Shown here: piece after piece, positions 21,135 to 32,936 of the stretch | Layout: each line of letters begins with the position of its first letter | How positions within the stretch are numbered: the first letter of the stretch is position 1 | Assembly: GCF_010015585.1 (NCBI RefSeq) | Contig: NW_022985072.1 | Location: forward strand, 580,973-644,972 | From: Eremomyces bilateralis CBS 781.70 | Taxonomy: Eukaryota; Ascomycota; Dothideomycetes; Eremomycetales; Eremomycetaceae | Direction: 5' to 3' | DNA: 64,000 bases | The notes under the pieces: generated by a model | Database searches by the model: none | What the model was told of the DNA's origin: nothing | What the model saw: only the letters and a program-made list of their open reading frames with translations | Program-made: the position numbers and the translations under genes

Positions 21135-23410
21135 ATGCATCGAGCATTATCGCGCTGCCAGAGTGCAGGAATTACCTCTGCACTCCTTCGCAATGTCCGA
21201 GTCGCGCGGATAGCCGGGCTCCAACGTGTTGCTGCGGCACCGTCCACTGCTTTCATCCCATCCGCATCACGATTCCTCCACATCCAACAGTCATTGAGAC
21301 AGACCGCCGAGGCGACGAGGTCGCACGAACCATCGGTCGACTACCATGGACCGATCTCCCGCTTCGAAGAACTCGGGGAGCGGGGCATGGCGCATCCGGC
21401 CATCGTGCAGGCGTTGACCAAGCAGATGGGCTTGGAGAACATGACGGACGTGCAGGCGGCGACCGTGGGCAAAGCGTTGTCGGGCATTGATATGTACGAA
21501 CTCCTTGCTGGCAGTACTCAAGTGGATATGAACTGACAATCAACAGGGCCGCGCAGGCGAGAACCGGAACGGGCAAGACCCTCGCGTTCCTCGTGCCCAT
21601 CCTCCACCGCATCATCGAAGAGAACCCGGCGCTCGCAGCCCGGAGCTCGCACTCCCCGCTAGCCTCGATGGACGATTCACGCGCGCTGGTCATCTCTCCT
21701 ACGCGGGAGTTGGCCGAGCAGATCGCGGCGGAGGCGAGGCGACTGACTGCTAACACGAACGTAATCGTGCAAGTCGCGGTCGGAGGTTCGAATAAACGAG
21801 CGGCGCTGCAGGAAATGCGACGAAGGGGTTGCCATATTCTAGTGGCTACGCCGGGGCGATTGACGGATCTGTTGAGCGACGAGTACTCGGGCGTGAAGCT
21901 CTCGAAGCTCAATACCCTCGTCCTTGATGAGGCCGATCGACTTCTGGATGATGGATTTTGGCCGGAGATCATGCGGATCGAGAGATTCCTTCCGCAACGC
22001 AAAGAGCGACCGCGTCAAACCCTGCTGTTCTCTGCCACGATGCCGAGAGAGGTCTTGCAACTCTCTCGACAGCTGCTGCAACCCAAGCACGAGTTCATCC
22101 AGACCGTCAACGAGGACGAAGCGCCGACCCACGAGCGTGTCCCGCAGAAACTGGTGCGCGTGGATGGATACCAGAATTTGATGCCCGCGCTCTACGAGCT
22201 GCTCCTGCAAGGAAATGAGGCCGCCAAGAACGGCGGACGCCCCTTGAAGGCCATCGTCTTCTTCAACACCACCGCGGAAGTCGAACTCGGCTTCAGCATT
22301 TTCCGCAACCTCCGCCCGAAGGACGGCCGGTCGCCGCTCGCGCCCGCCCGCCTCTTCGAAATCCACTCCAAGCTCTCTCAGTTCCAACGCACCGCCGCGT
22401 CCGAAGGTTTCCGAAAGGTGGAATCCGGCATCATGTTCTCCTCCGACGTGTCGGCCCGCGGCATGGACTTCCCGAACGTCACGCACGTCATCCAGGTGCG
22501 CTGCCCCCGATCGACCGATACCTACATCCACCGCGTTGGCCGTACCGGGCGCGCGGGGAGGGAGGGTGAGAGCTGGGTCATTACCCCGAAGACCGACACC
22601 GCCATTCGCGGCACCCTGAAGGGCCTTCCGGTCAAAGCCGATAACTCCCTCGGCACCGCCACCCTGGACATGAAGCAACCCGCCGAACTTCCCAAACTCC
22701 AAGCCATGATCCTCAACGAGATCGGCGAAGCCAGCCGCTTCGTCGGCATGACCCAGAAGTCCTCCGTCTACACCGTCCTCATGAACATCAGCCTCGACAA
22801 TTCGCGCGATATGGAGGCCGGCGTCCAGGAGATCGTCGACCTGAGCAAATACGGCTGGGGCTTGCGATACCCCCCTGCGCTCTCCCGGTTCGTGCTCGGG
22901 AAGCTGCCGAGAGGAATCGACGTTTCCACCGTGTCTGGCCCGGCGACGCCAAGGGAGTCGGATGACCGCTCCTCGTTCCAAGACCGGCGCGGTGGGTCGC
23001 GCGGCGGGTTCGGGGGTCGCGACGGGGGCTCGCGCGGCGGGTTCCAGGACCGCAACAGCGGATCGCGCGGTGGGTTCAGAGATCGCGACGGCGGATCACG
23101 CGGCGGGTTCCAAGACCGCGGCAGCGGATCGCGCGGTGGGTTCAGAGATCGCGACGGCGGATCACGCGGCGGGTTCCAAGACCGCGGCAGCCGAGACTTC
23201 GGCAGTGCATATGGGTCGCGCTCCAACGATGCCAGTGGCGGCTTTTCCCGCGGGGGGGATGCCGGCGAGCGGGGCTCGTTCCCGCCGCGAAACAACGACC
23301 GGGGTGCGTACCCGCCACGAAGCGATCGACGATCGGATGGCGGACAGGGACGTGGTCGGGATGGCTCATCGGGCGGGTCGCGGAGGTATGAGAGCGGCGG
23401 ATTGTTCTGA
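21135..23410 (+). CDS. mss116: DEAD-box ATP-dependent RNA helicase, mitochondrial Mss116 type
   Basis: Two exons (21135-21493, 21547-23410; 53-bp intron) give 740 aa. A basic N-terminus (residues 1-50) looks like a mitochondrial presequence. A Q-motif region (FEELGERGMAHPAIVQAL) is followed by motif I AQARTGTGKT (about 122-131, rebuilt at the splice), SPTRELAEQ, VATPGRLTD, VLDEADRLLDDGF (DEAD at about 247-250), FSATM, and helicase-C motifs FNTTAE, SSDVSARGMDFPNV and YIHRVGRTGRAGREGE. In this family the enzyme remodels RNA for mitochondrial group I/II intron splicing and translation. From about residue 590 the tail is a Gly/Arg/Ser/Asp-rich RGG-like array built from an imperfect 11-aa unit, typical of RNA-binding tails and here carrying a perfect DNA tandem repeat. 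The gene name is assigned by family type only. Confidence 0.9.
22985..23195 (+). repeat. In-frame minisatellite encoding the RGG tail
   Basis: A 33-bp unit alternates between two versions (GGFRDRDGGSR and GGFQDRGSGSR types), making a 66-bp higher-order period. The 65 bases 23061-23125 are identical to 23127-23191, while earlier units near 22985-23060 are diverged. A perfect copy indicates recent unequal exchange or slippage. The period is a multiple of three, so length changes stay in frame. Confidence 0.85.
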
Positions 23411-24118
23411 GCCGGGGTGAGGCTCGAAAATGCATGAAATCGTCTCTGGCCACCGATACCCGCTACGGCCGATTGTCATCTGTTCTGCATTTTGCTTCCA
23501 TTCCTCGCTATAAGGCGCTTCTCCTCTCCAGTTTGGCGTTGTAAGGACGTGGGGCGATTGGGCTATTTGAGTATCTACAAAAGTCTCGGAGTCATGGGCA
23601 TTTGGAGGTGCATACCACGGGTTGATTTGTGTGCTTGTGTAATATATATGTGTTAATAGATGGTTTGATAGGGGCCTTTTCGAACCGCGACGGACGGAAT
23701 CTTTACTTCTTTCTTGTCATTAGCTCGGCCTATATATTTATAGCAAATCTGTTATTTCAATGCTTCCCTTTCCGCCTGCATACGTGATACCCCTGAGTCC
23801 AGTCATCCCGTATTGAACAGCTTTGATAGAAGGTTCTGTGGCCGAAGTACTCGTTAAATGCTCAGCAAATATGATAGACCAGCCAAATCACTTCGGAACC
23901 CTTGAACTTTCATTTCATCATTATTGCAGGTAACGATCCGGAGTGGAAGAATTGATAAGGTTAAGAGGCGTATACGCTGGAGGCCAAACTCTCCCATCTT
24001 TGCCAGGTATTACCTGTTGAAAAGATATAATTCCTTCACACCTTCTTCAGCATAGTAAGTCGAGATCCTCCTTTTCGCGAGACTAGTGTCCGTCAACAGC
24101 GATAGCAGACGAATCAAC
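23411..24118. other. Intergenic region between convergent genes
   Basis: No coding signal. It holds the 3' flanks of the helicase and GST genes, with AT-rich stretches near 23640-23760 suited to polyadenylation. Confidence 0.5.
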
Positions 24119-24832
24119 CTACTCGAACGTCACCAGATTATACGCCCCTCCCTTCTCCACCGCCCTCTTCCACGCCGGCCTCCCCACCACCCTCTGATAC
24201 CACCCTTCCACCTTCGGATACCTCTCCCGATCATAATACCCCCTCGCCCTTGCCACATCCGCACCCCAAATCATATTAAAGTCCGCCAACCCGAACTGTT
24301 CCCCCGCGAACCACGGCCGCTCCTCCGACAACGTCGCCTCCATTAAATCATAAATTGGCACCAGATCTTTCTTCCAATGAGCCACCACCGGGCCCGCTAC
24401 TGCTGCTACCGCGGGCGTCATTTCGAAGGCTAGAGTGAGCAACACCTTTATCGCGAGGGTGGCTTTGGCGAACTCGCGGAAAAAGAGGTCCTGGCGGTGG
24501 TCGGCGGCGTTCGTCGGATCGTACATCCCCTGGCCGTAGGTGTCGTGCAGCCATTCGAGGATGAGGCGGCTTTCAGCGAGGAGGGCGGGGTGGTGGGGGA
24601 GTTGGGGGAAGGGGGAAGGGGCGCCCGGTCCGTCGAGGGTGAGAACAGGGGATTTGCCGAGGGGGGAGACGGCGCGGAGGGCGGAGAGTTCGGTGGGGTT
24701 GTTGCGGTGGTAGATGTGGAGGTGGTAGTCGAGGCCGTGGGCTTCGTGGAGTTCTTCGAGCATGAAGAGAATGCGGTGGGATTGGGAGGAGGTGAGGTGG
24801 TGGAGGGTGGGGATGATGGTTTGGGGCGCCAT
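24119..24832 (-). CDS. Glutathione S-transferase
   Basis: An uninterrupted frame. The ATG at 24832 (MAPQTIIPTLHHL, context GACCATGG) is preferred over an in-frame ATG 30 bp upstream because the thioredoxin fold begins here; about 237 aa. The N-terminal GST domain shows SQSHRILFMLEEL, the cis-Pro loop SPLGKSPVL, and ESRLILEWLHDTYG, the glutathione gamma-glutamyl contact. The helical C-terminal domain includes RPWFAGEQFGLADFNMIW, the usual GST N-capping/hydrophobic staple region. Role: conjugation or reduction with glutathione in the cytosol; class and substrate are not evident. The mid-gene minus strand is extremely C-rich. A second, unrelated-class GST lies at 63 kb. Confidence 0.9.
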   Translation of the reverse strand: MAPQTIIPTLHHLTSSQSHRILFMLEELHEAHGLDYHLHIYHRNNPTELSALRAVSPLGKSPVLTLDGPGAPSPFPQLPHHPALLAESRLILEWLHDTYGQGMYDPTNAADHRQDLFFREFAKATLAIKVLLTLAFEMTPAVAAVAGPVVAHWKKDLVPIYDLMEATLSEERPWFAGEQFGLADFNMIWGADVARARGYYDRERYPKVEGWYQRVVGRPAWKRAVEKGGAYNLVTFE

Positions 24833-24862
24833 GGTCTCTAATAGAAGCGGCTCTTGTTCCAT

Positions 24863-25744
24863 TGCACCTCGAATAATGTTCTTGGGGGATTCAATCGGCC
24901 TTTATCACAACTCATCAGGTAGGATTCTCTGCACGAACATAATGATCAACGGACTAGGGGCCAAAATCTAACGCTGAACAGTCACACAGCTGCTTTGAAA
25001 TCCAAATCACCCTGGTAGCTCCAACCTTTCATCAGAGATCCTTTACGTCCATACGGAAGTAGACACAGAGAGAACTTGAAAAAGGAAGTCTAGTCGATAC
25101 GTTTGGGTGAGAAGGAATCTGATATGAATACTGTACCCGAGGGTCGACGAAAGAGCTGGTCCGGGGGATGGAAACAGACTCATGAAGTCGAAACTCTCAA
25201 CCGTTATCTTCGTTAGTTCTTTTTACCTTAAGCTCCCTCTCTAGAGGCATAGGATTCTCTGCTTATGTAGGCTAGGAGAGGATATCAAGGTGAAGGACTA
25301 GTCGTTGCAATGGATGTGACTCACTTATGAGTCTGTCAACAGCGATGTGGCTGAGTCTGGGTGGGGAATGCCACACACCAGCCAACGATATCAAAGAGAG
25401 TGTAGTGTGGCTTGACCGCCGAGGCGACAGAGAGCCAAAAATTGGCTGTCCATCAATGACATGTTACTCATATCGAGCCCAATGACTCACGACTAATTGT
25501 CAATATATTCTGGATGGTCCAAAGGTGTAACTCTGTTGTTTCATCCCTCTCGAGCCTCCGATAACTTGTGGGAGCATACAGTAGCCTTGTTCCTCTAATT
25601 TGGCGTACCAATCCCCACCACTTTGCAGCTACGCACAAAATCCACAGCTCAACCCCTTCCCCAATTGGGGATTGAATCTTCACAATATTTCCCCGGGCGT
25701 TGAGAGCGCGCTGTATATTCCGATTCCGACCTACCACCGTCAGA
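24863..25744. promoter_or_regulatory. Divergent intergenic region, GST / ValRS
   Basis: About 880 bp between divergent genes. No gene is seen. It carries the GST promoter at the left and the valyl-tRNA synthetase promoter at the right. Confidence 0.4.
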
Positions 25745-28700
25745 ATGGCGCTGAATGCGGCATCCCACAATATCCGTATGGCCGATGAATCACCCACTCG
25801 GAAATCTTCCAAGCTAACCCATGGATTGAATAGCTGGCGAAAAGACCGGACCGATCACCGGACAACCTCCTTCTCCCTCAAAGGAAACCTCCAAGTCGAT
25901 ACAAGAAGCAGCTTCAAAAGATGCTACCGGACAAAGCACTCCAGGTCGCGATGGCGGGGATAAGAAGGCCGAAACGAAGGTGAAGTCGGAGAAAGAACGT
26001 CAGTATCACTGGCAAACACATCGTTGCAGCGCGGAGTAGCTGATATTCAGACAGTGGCCAAGGAACGAGCGAAGGCAGAAAAGCTGAAGAAATTCGCGGA
26101 GAAGCAGGCGAAGCAGGCGGCAGCTAAGGCGGCGGCTCCGTCGAAAGAGAAGGAGAAGAAGAAGGCGGAGAAAGAGGCGCCGTTGCCGGAATATGTTGAG
26201 GAGACCCCCAAGGGACAGAAGAAGATCCTGAAGCCTCTGGACGACGTCTTCCACAAAGCGTATATTCCCCGCGTTGTCGAGTCGGCCTGGTCCGATTGGT
26301 GGGAGCAAGAAGGTTTCTTCAAACCCGAATTTGCGCCCGACGGCAATGTCAAGAAAGATGGCTACTTCGTGATCACTATACCGCCCCCGAACGTCACCGG
26401 TGCATTGCATTGCGGGCATGCTCTCGGAAATGCGCTCCAAGATTGTTTGATTCGATGGTACCGTATGAAAGGGGTGACGACTCTTTTCGTACCTGGTTGC
26501 GATCACGCCGGCATCGCCACACAAGCTGTCGTCGAAAACATGCTGTGGAGGAGAGAAAAGAAAACCCGACATGACCTTGGTCGTCAAGCCTTCGTCGAGC
26601 GTACTCACGAGTGGAAGACGGAGTACCATGAGAAGATCACCCGTGTCCTGAAGCGCATGGCCGGATCGTACGACTGGACTCGCGAGGCTTTCACAATGAG
26701 CGAAGATCTTTCCTCCGCGGTGACAGAGACATTCGTCCGGCTGCATGAAGAGGGGCTTATTTACCGATCGAATCGCCTGGTCAACTGGGATGTCAAGCTG
26801 AACACCGCATTATCGACGATTGAGGTGGACAACAAGGAGATCACCGGTCGAACACTCCTCACTGTTCCGGGTTATGAGCGTAAAGTCGAGTTTGGTGTGC
26901 TGACGCACTTCAAATACCCGATCGAAGGCTCAGAGGAGATGCTCGAGGTCGCCACAACTCGTCCGGAGACAATGTTGGGAGATAGTGGCATTGCTGTCCA
27001 CCCTAAAGACGAGCGATACAAGCATCTGGTTGGTAAAAATGCGAAACATCCGTTTGTCGATCGTCTCCTGCCGATTATCGCTGATAGCTACGTCGATCCG
27101 GAGTTCGGTACCGGTGCGGTAAAACTCACTCCTGCCCACGACCCGAACGATTTCGCGATTGGAAAGCGCCATAACCTTGAATTCATTAACATCTTGAACG
27201 ACGATGGCACGCTCAACGGGAACTGTGGCCAGTTCACGGGACACAAGCGCTTCGATGCCCGGTACGGCGTCACGGAGGAGTTGACCAAGCTCGGCCTGTT
27301 CGTCAAGAAAGAGGACAACACGATGAAAGTGCCCCTTTCTTCGCGCTCGAATGATGTTGTTGAACCCGTCATGAAGCCGCAGTGGTGGATGAGCATGAAG
27401 TCGCTCGCCGAACCCGCTATCGAGGTTGTCAAGAATGGCGACATCAAGATCCGTCCGGCCAGCGCCGAGAAAAGCTACTACCGCTGGTTGGAAAACATCA
27501 ATGACTGGTGCTTGTCGCGTCAACTATGGTGGGGTCACCAGATCCCGGCCTATCTTGTCAAGTTTGACAGCGAAACTTCTGATCCGATCAGCAATGAGAA
27601 CTGGGTTACTGGGCGTACGGAAGCAGAGGCACAGGCAAAGGCAGAGAAGAAGTTCCCGGGCAAAAAGTTTACTCTGGAAAGAGATCCTGATGTGCTTGAC
27701 ACCTGGTTCTCGTCGGGCTTGTGGCCCTTCTCAACATTGGGCTGGCCGAAGAACACGCATGATTTTGAGAAGCTCTTCCCGACATCTGTTTTGGAGACCG
27801 GATGGGACATTCTCTTTTTCTGGGTTGCTAGGATGATCATGCTCAGCCTCAAGTTGACTGGCAAAGTACCTTTCAAGGAGGTGTACTGCCATTCCTTGAT
27901 CCGTGACTCCGAGGGACGGAAGATGTCCAAGTCGCTGGGCAACGTCATTGATCCCGTCGATATTATGGAGGGAATCACCCTTCCGGCACTGCATGACAAA
28001 CTTCTCGTGGGCAACTTGGATCCAACGGAGCTCACTACGGCGACGAAGTATCAGAAGGCATCATTCCCGCAAGGTATTCCAGAATGCGGTGCGGATGCAC
28101 TTCGTTTCTCATTGATTCAATACACAACAGGGGGTGAGATTTTCCCTTTGCGTGCCACCCTAACGACCGTTAGCTGACTTCATACACAGGTGGTGACATC
28201 GCTTTCGACGTCAAGGTTATGCAAGGCTACCGAAGATTCTGCAACAAAATCTACCAGGCAACCAAATACGTACTCGGAAACCTTGACGAAAACTTCACTC
28301 CTCAAGCGAAGAGCGGCAAGACTGGCAAAGAGACTCTCGCCGAACGATGGATCCTCCACAAGCTCGCCATCGCGTCAAGAGATATCAATAAGGCGCTTGA
28401 AGACCGCGAGTTCTCGCGCTCAACGCAGATCGCATACCAGTATTGGTACGACAATCTCTGCGACGTCTACATTGAGAACTCAAAGGCAATCATTCTCAAC
28501 GGCACCGAGGAAGAGAAGCGATCTGCGGTTGACACGTTGTACACTGTGCTTGAGGCCGGTTTGACGATGATCCACCCATTCATGCCGTTCTTGAGCGAAG
28601 AATTGTGGCAACGCTTGCCACGGAGACCGGAGGATAATACACCTTCGATCGTCAGGGCAGCATACCCGCAGTACGACGCAGCCATGGATGATCCCGAGTC

Positions 28701-29264
28701 CGAGGCTGTTTACGAGCTCGTCTTGGGATGCTCCAAGGGTGTGCGATCGCTCATGGCGGAATACGCCATCCGAGAGAATGGCACAGGTAAGCAACACATG
28801 AACGATTAATGTCACGAACAGGGCTAATGTGCAATACAGCCTTCGTCCTCCCTTCCGACGACAAGTCCTACTCCATCATCAACTCCGAGCTCCAAGCCAT
28901 CCGCGCCCTCTCCAGCAAAGGCGTCAGCTCCATCACCATCCTCGCCCCCACCACCAGCCCCCCGACCGGCTGCGCCGTCTTCGTCCCCTCCCCCAGCGCC
29001 GCCGTGTTCCTCGAGGTCAAAGGGCGCGTGAACATCGACGCGGAGATCAAGAAGGCGCAGACGAAGATGCAGAAGGCGGCGGACAACGCCACGAAGCAGC
29101 GGAAGCTGCTAGAGGCACCGGACTTCGAGGAGAAGGCCAGCAAGGCGGTAAGGGACGTCGAGCAGGGGCGGCTCGGGGAGTTCCTAGCCGAGCAGAAGAA
29201 CTATGAGCAGAGTATTGAGCAATTTGAGAAGTTGAAGTTGGATGAGAGGGGGGCGGCAGCGTAG
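25745..29264 (+). CDS. vas1: Valyl-tRNA synthetase
   Basis: Five exons (25745-25775, 25834-25998, 26055-28133, 28190-28786, 28840-29264) give 1098 aa, the usual length for a eukaryotic class Ia ValRS. The first exon is only 31 bp; its join uses a GCTAACC branch and keeps phase. A Lys/Ala/Glu-rich N-terminal extension (about residues 10-125) contains [19 protein letters not shown], as in fungal ValRS. The HIGH-type motif is [15 protein letters not shown] at about residue 176. The CP1 editing domain contains [11 protein letters not shown]. The zone [17 protein letters not shown] precedes KMSKS (residues about 688-692). The tRNA-binding helical domain and a C-terminal coiled coil ([17 protein letters not shown] type) follow. 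In fungi one gene often supplies both cytosolic and mitochondrial enzyme by alternative starts; here an obvious presequence is not visible. Confidence 0.95.
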
Positions 29265-30540
29265 ACGTCGCCTTGTGGGGCAACGGTTCGTGTTCTCCCA
29301 CGCGCCGGGGAGAAAGTAGTGTTGGAATGGGTAGGACAGTCCTAGCGGCGCGAGATGTACAATACAGTAGTTCCCGCATCCCGGGGTACCGTACTCGAGC
29401 CAGGTATTCCGACTTGCGACATCTCCAAATCAGTGGGTGTAAACATGTGCCATGCTCACGATAAGTAAATGTCATGTTCAACCAACGCCACAGCCGCAGC
29501 GTGCGCCGGTCCGACATCCCCGGCCGCCTAGCGAGGCGGAGCCACCCCAACCCTGTGTCACTCCCGACGATCGTGTTCCACTTGAACGTCGTGGATCTCG
29601 ATTATTCTCGAGATCCCGTCCCGAGCCCCGTTGCAGGGAATCGATTCTTCTGAATTCCGGAATTTTGATGTCGGTGAACGGCGAATGAGCATAGTTCGCG
29701 GAGGTGGGTTCCGTTCCTATTTGCTGGCGGATCTAACCGGTCTACGGGAACGCATAACATGACATGTGCGCCACCTTTTCGACGAGCACACATGGCGTTG
29801 GTAAGCGCGAATACATGGTATGCCACAACCGTTACGATGGCATCCGAAGGTTAGTCGATCCGCATCCCCGGGATGCGTGCTTGTCGGAGAACGTTTTGTA
29901 CGGCTACGTAGAGGGAGAAGGTGGCGTACATCAGCCTTGGACGGATCTGACTGGGTAGGGGTTCTACCCTGCATATTGGTGATATCAATGTACCCCGGTC
30001 CAGTCAGGGCCCGACCATTGATAATGTGTGATAATTGTTCATCGGTTGGGCTGCATATGGCCTCAATGAGGCTGAATGAAGGCGTGGGATCGTGACCCTC
30101 CTGTTGTAGCTGTATGTGGGATCTATGCACTGCTTCGAGTGCTAGGTTGACCGACAAGTAGCTTTACAGCAATCAAGAGAGGTGCGGGTGGCCGAACTCC
30201 TGGAGAGCTCAAGAAGAACGGTTAATTGAATAGCCGGGTCACAAATTTTGACTATAAAAAACCCGTGACCCATCTATGAGCAAGATGGTTCAATCTAAGA
30301 GGCACCAGAGTCTAAACACTGCACACACTTGTATTCACGTGGACTGATAGGTTCCAAAGTCCCCATTCAAGCATGGCATACAAGGCCTGTGTGTATTCCG
30401 CCTAACTAATTTAAGGCTCGCGCACAGGATATCGATATATTTGGCTGTTGACATAACCCCGCGATCTTTCTTCTCATAATTTGTTATGTGAATCACCTCT
30501 AAGGATCAGCCCCTCAACGGACAACGTCCCTCCTCTTACT
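29265..30540. other. Intergenic region, no supported gene
   Basis: A 146-codon minus-strand open stretch at 29717-30157 has no domain, signal or splice partners and is probably chance. Nothing else stands out in 1.3 kb. Confidence 0.4.
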
Positions 30541-31051
30541 ATGAATAAGAAGTCGAGTCAAGAGCAGTCCCTAAGTGGGCTTTCTCTGGTTTGCGAAGGG
30601 AGGTAAGTGTCTTGGCTCCATGTGGCGGTCACTTATGGTTGACTGACATCCGTGAAGCTCGATCTCGACCCTGACCCTCGACATGCTACCGTCGAATGCC
30701 TCGGGGAAGAAAGAAGCCTTATCGTCTCCGCAGAAGACTTCATCGTCGGTCCCTTCTACCTCTTCATTTGAAAAGAACATCAAAGACCTGTCCTCAACCC
30801 CGCCGACTGAGAGTATCGTCGGCGCAGCGGGCCCCCCGACAGAGAAGCATGCGGCAACCAGGGGTGTAGCCCCTAGACGACCAATTCGGAGCCGAGGCTA
30901 TAGCCTCGACCGATATCTAAACACACCGGAGACACATGAACAGATCGCCGTGGAAATGTCGATGGAGAGTGACCAGCCAGAGGGAAGCACGGCGACAGAG
31001 CGGACCGGAGAGAAGAAACCGGGTAAGACAGGGGGGAACAAGGACAAGTGA
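30541..31051 (+). CDS. Small uncharacterised Ser/Thr/Lys-rich protein
   Basis: Two exons (30541-30602, 30658-31051) give 151 aa. The 55-bp intron has an excellent donor (GTAAGT), a branch-like GACTGAC and an AAG acceptor, and the join is in phase, adding MNKKSSQEQSLSGLSLVCEG ahead of the longer exon. The protein is hydrophilic and probably disordered, rich in Ser, Thr, Pro, Lys and Glu, with a central basic block (APRRPIRSRGYSLDRYLNTP) and a Lys-rich end. No domain, signal peptide or membrane segment is seen. The good intron and sustained open frame argue for a real gene; function unknown. Confidence 0.55.
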
Positions 31052-31975
31052 ATGGGAAATCGGTTCAGACTATCAAGGACTTCGCAGGACTTCGAGAAGC
31101 TAGGAAACCCCTTGCGGATCTTCAGAAGAGCCGGGTACATTCTTCTGGTGCTTCTAATAGGAGAAAAAGCAATGGGCTAGGGGTTTAAAATATGTTTTCC
31201 GTCAGAGGAAGAACTTGCTTTCAGGCACGCTGAATTTCTGACTCTTGTCGTCTTCGTCGTCCTATGTCGTCCTATGTCGTCGTTTAGCATTAAGAGCGCT
31301 CTCAAAAATCTTCAGCCCGCACCAATAGTGGAAGTCAAGGTGAATTCACAGCACCACACACCGTGGATGCATATCCCCAGAGGTTATACTTCGTCAGTGA
31401 CGTGAAGCACAAAGTTTGAAGTCGGAATAAGTTTGTACAAGTGGCCCCACGCGGCGTGATGATCTCAGGGATCTGTACTGCGACGCCGAGAGTTTTATGG
31501 CCTCAGGCCTGAACACCTGAGATCAGCCAGAAACTGCGCAATTGATCGTGTGTGGTTCATGGCACAACAAATGTTCTTATTACTTCCTAATTCTAGTGTT
31601 CTCAAACCATTTCAGAATATCTTGCATCATGGTGAAAACGTAGCTGTGGCCATGCGCGGCGTAGCGGATGGTGCATCAGCTACGCATCGCTATCCCCTTA
31701 TCTCTGGCGACATTGATGCGTAATCGCTCCGGCCTAAATCAGGAGGAGATACTACGATACCTTCTTCTCTTCCTGTCGTTAGTGAGCTAGGTTCTAGTTA
31801 GGATCGGCATCAGGTGATTAACGTGATACGGAGTATTTCAACTCTTGATGACAATCCAATATCATTTGTGTTTGATCCATTCCCAGGAATTTCATATTTA
31901 CGGAATAGGGAAGGAACATAAAAGAGTTTGGCCGATTTAATATAATAATAATATAATATACAGCCCGTTGATTGC
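31052..31975. other. Intergenic region with a short tandem repeat
   Basis: No gene is seen. A pyrimidine-rich repeat at about 31249-31284 carries TCGTC words and two adjacent copies of TCGTCCTATG. The last 40 bases before the next gene are a run of TAATA/ATAAT that could act as its TATA region. Confidence 0.5.
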
Positions 31976-32683
31976 ATGATGCATTTCCAGCATTGCATCA
32001 CCTCCGCCATTCTTCTTGCCGCCTCCTGCTCCTCTTTAACATTTGCTGAAGAAAATCATCAAAGCCCCTTTATCGAGCCGTCAGAAATCTCCTTCGAAAC
32101 CCGCGCCTTCTGGATCCGTCACGCGAACGACGCCCTCCGCTACCTCACCCCATCTCCCTGCCCCTTTGAGGCTTTCGGCACCGTCATCGTCAACCACTCC
32201 TCCACCCCCCCAGACAGCCCGCACGGCGCCATGGTGTGCATCGGCGCCAACGCCATCGTCACCGGCAACCCGACCCTGCACGGGGAAATCGCCGCCATCA
32301 ACAACTGCTCGGCCGTCCTGCAGTCGGACCCGTACCACCTCTCCGCGCAGGAGGCGCTCGCCGCGTTCGCGGATCTGTCGCTGTACACGAATGCGGAGCC
32401 GTGTGCGATGTGCGCGACCGCGATCCGCTGGGCGGGGTTTAAGGAGTTGATTTACGGGACGGGCGAGGAGCGGCTGGAATCATTGGGGTGGCAGACGGTT
32501 GGGATTAGGAGTCGGGAGGTGTTGGAGAGGAGTCGGGATTTGTCGAGTAGGACAAGGTCGGTGGGGAGCGTGTTGAGTAATGAGACGGATCCGTATTTTG
32601 CGTGGCAGTTTAATCCGATGGCGCCGTGTCCCCAGGGGTGTTTAAGGGAGGGGCATGTGTGCTTTGGGCAAGAGACGGGTTGA
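31976..32683 (+). CDS. Secreted-looking zinc nucleoside/tRNA-type deaminase
   Basis: A single 235-codon exon. Residues 1-24 form a good signal peptide (hydrophobic run AILLAASCSSLTFA). The rest is a cytidine/deoxycytidylate deaminase fold: zinc and proton-shuttle motif LHGEIAAIN (H-x-E), then EPCAMCATAIRWAG (P-C-x-x-C), with the helix and strand spacing of the TadA/guanine deaminase branch. FWIRHANDALRYL matches the family's first helix. Two extra cysteine pairs at the C-terminus (CPQGCLREGHVC) suit an oxidising compartment. Relatives in the cytosol deaminate bases, nucleosides or tRNA; an exported form could salvage extracellular bases, but substrate and location are inferred. A second ATG directly after the first gives nearly the same protein. 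Confidence 0.85.
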   Translation: MMHFQHCITSAILLAASCSSLTFAEENHQSPFIEPSEISFETRAFWIRHANDALRYLTPSPCPFEAFGTVIVNHSSTPPDSPHGAMVCIGANAIVTGNPTLHGEIAAINNCSAVLQSDPYHLSAQEALAAFADLSLYTNAEPCAMCATAIRWAGFKELIYGTGEERLESLGWQTVGIRSREVLERSRDLSSRTRSVGSVLSNETDPYFAWQFNPMAPCPQGCLREGHVCFGQETG

Positions 32684-32936
32684 AAGAGTTTGTAACCTGG
32701 ATGAGAGTTCGCAAGAAGGAGTAGTATAATGTAGAATTTATGATGTTCATGATTTCGTTCGGGAAGAACCCGTACATCAGCCATTTCCTCCTGCTGTGAA
32801 TGATACGCCACGAGCTGTAAGTCTGCTCTGATGGTCTATCATCTAAGTATATATATATATACCACATCATTCCTCGATAGCCGCGGTGGCATTGCCGCAT
32901 CTTTCCGCTAGTGCATGATTTTCCAAGCTCTTTAGG

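Noticed and set aside
21839-22981. 380-codon minus-strand open stretch opposite the helicase
   Set aside because: The plus strand carries every DEAD-box motif with matching splice sites. The antisense frame is open only because of codon bias.
23142-23453. Arg/His-rich minus-strand stretch under the RGG tail
   Set aside because: It is the antisense translation of the tandem repeat.
29717-30157. 146-codon minus-strand open stretch with scattered Cys
   Set aside because: No recognisable domain, weak start and no splice partners.
31249-31284. TCGTCCTATG repeats considered as a CRISPR-like or regulatory array
   Set aside because: Only two adjacent copies with no spacers; ordinary simple repeat.
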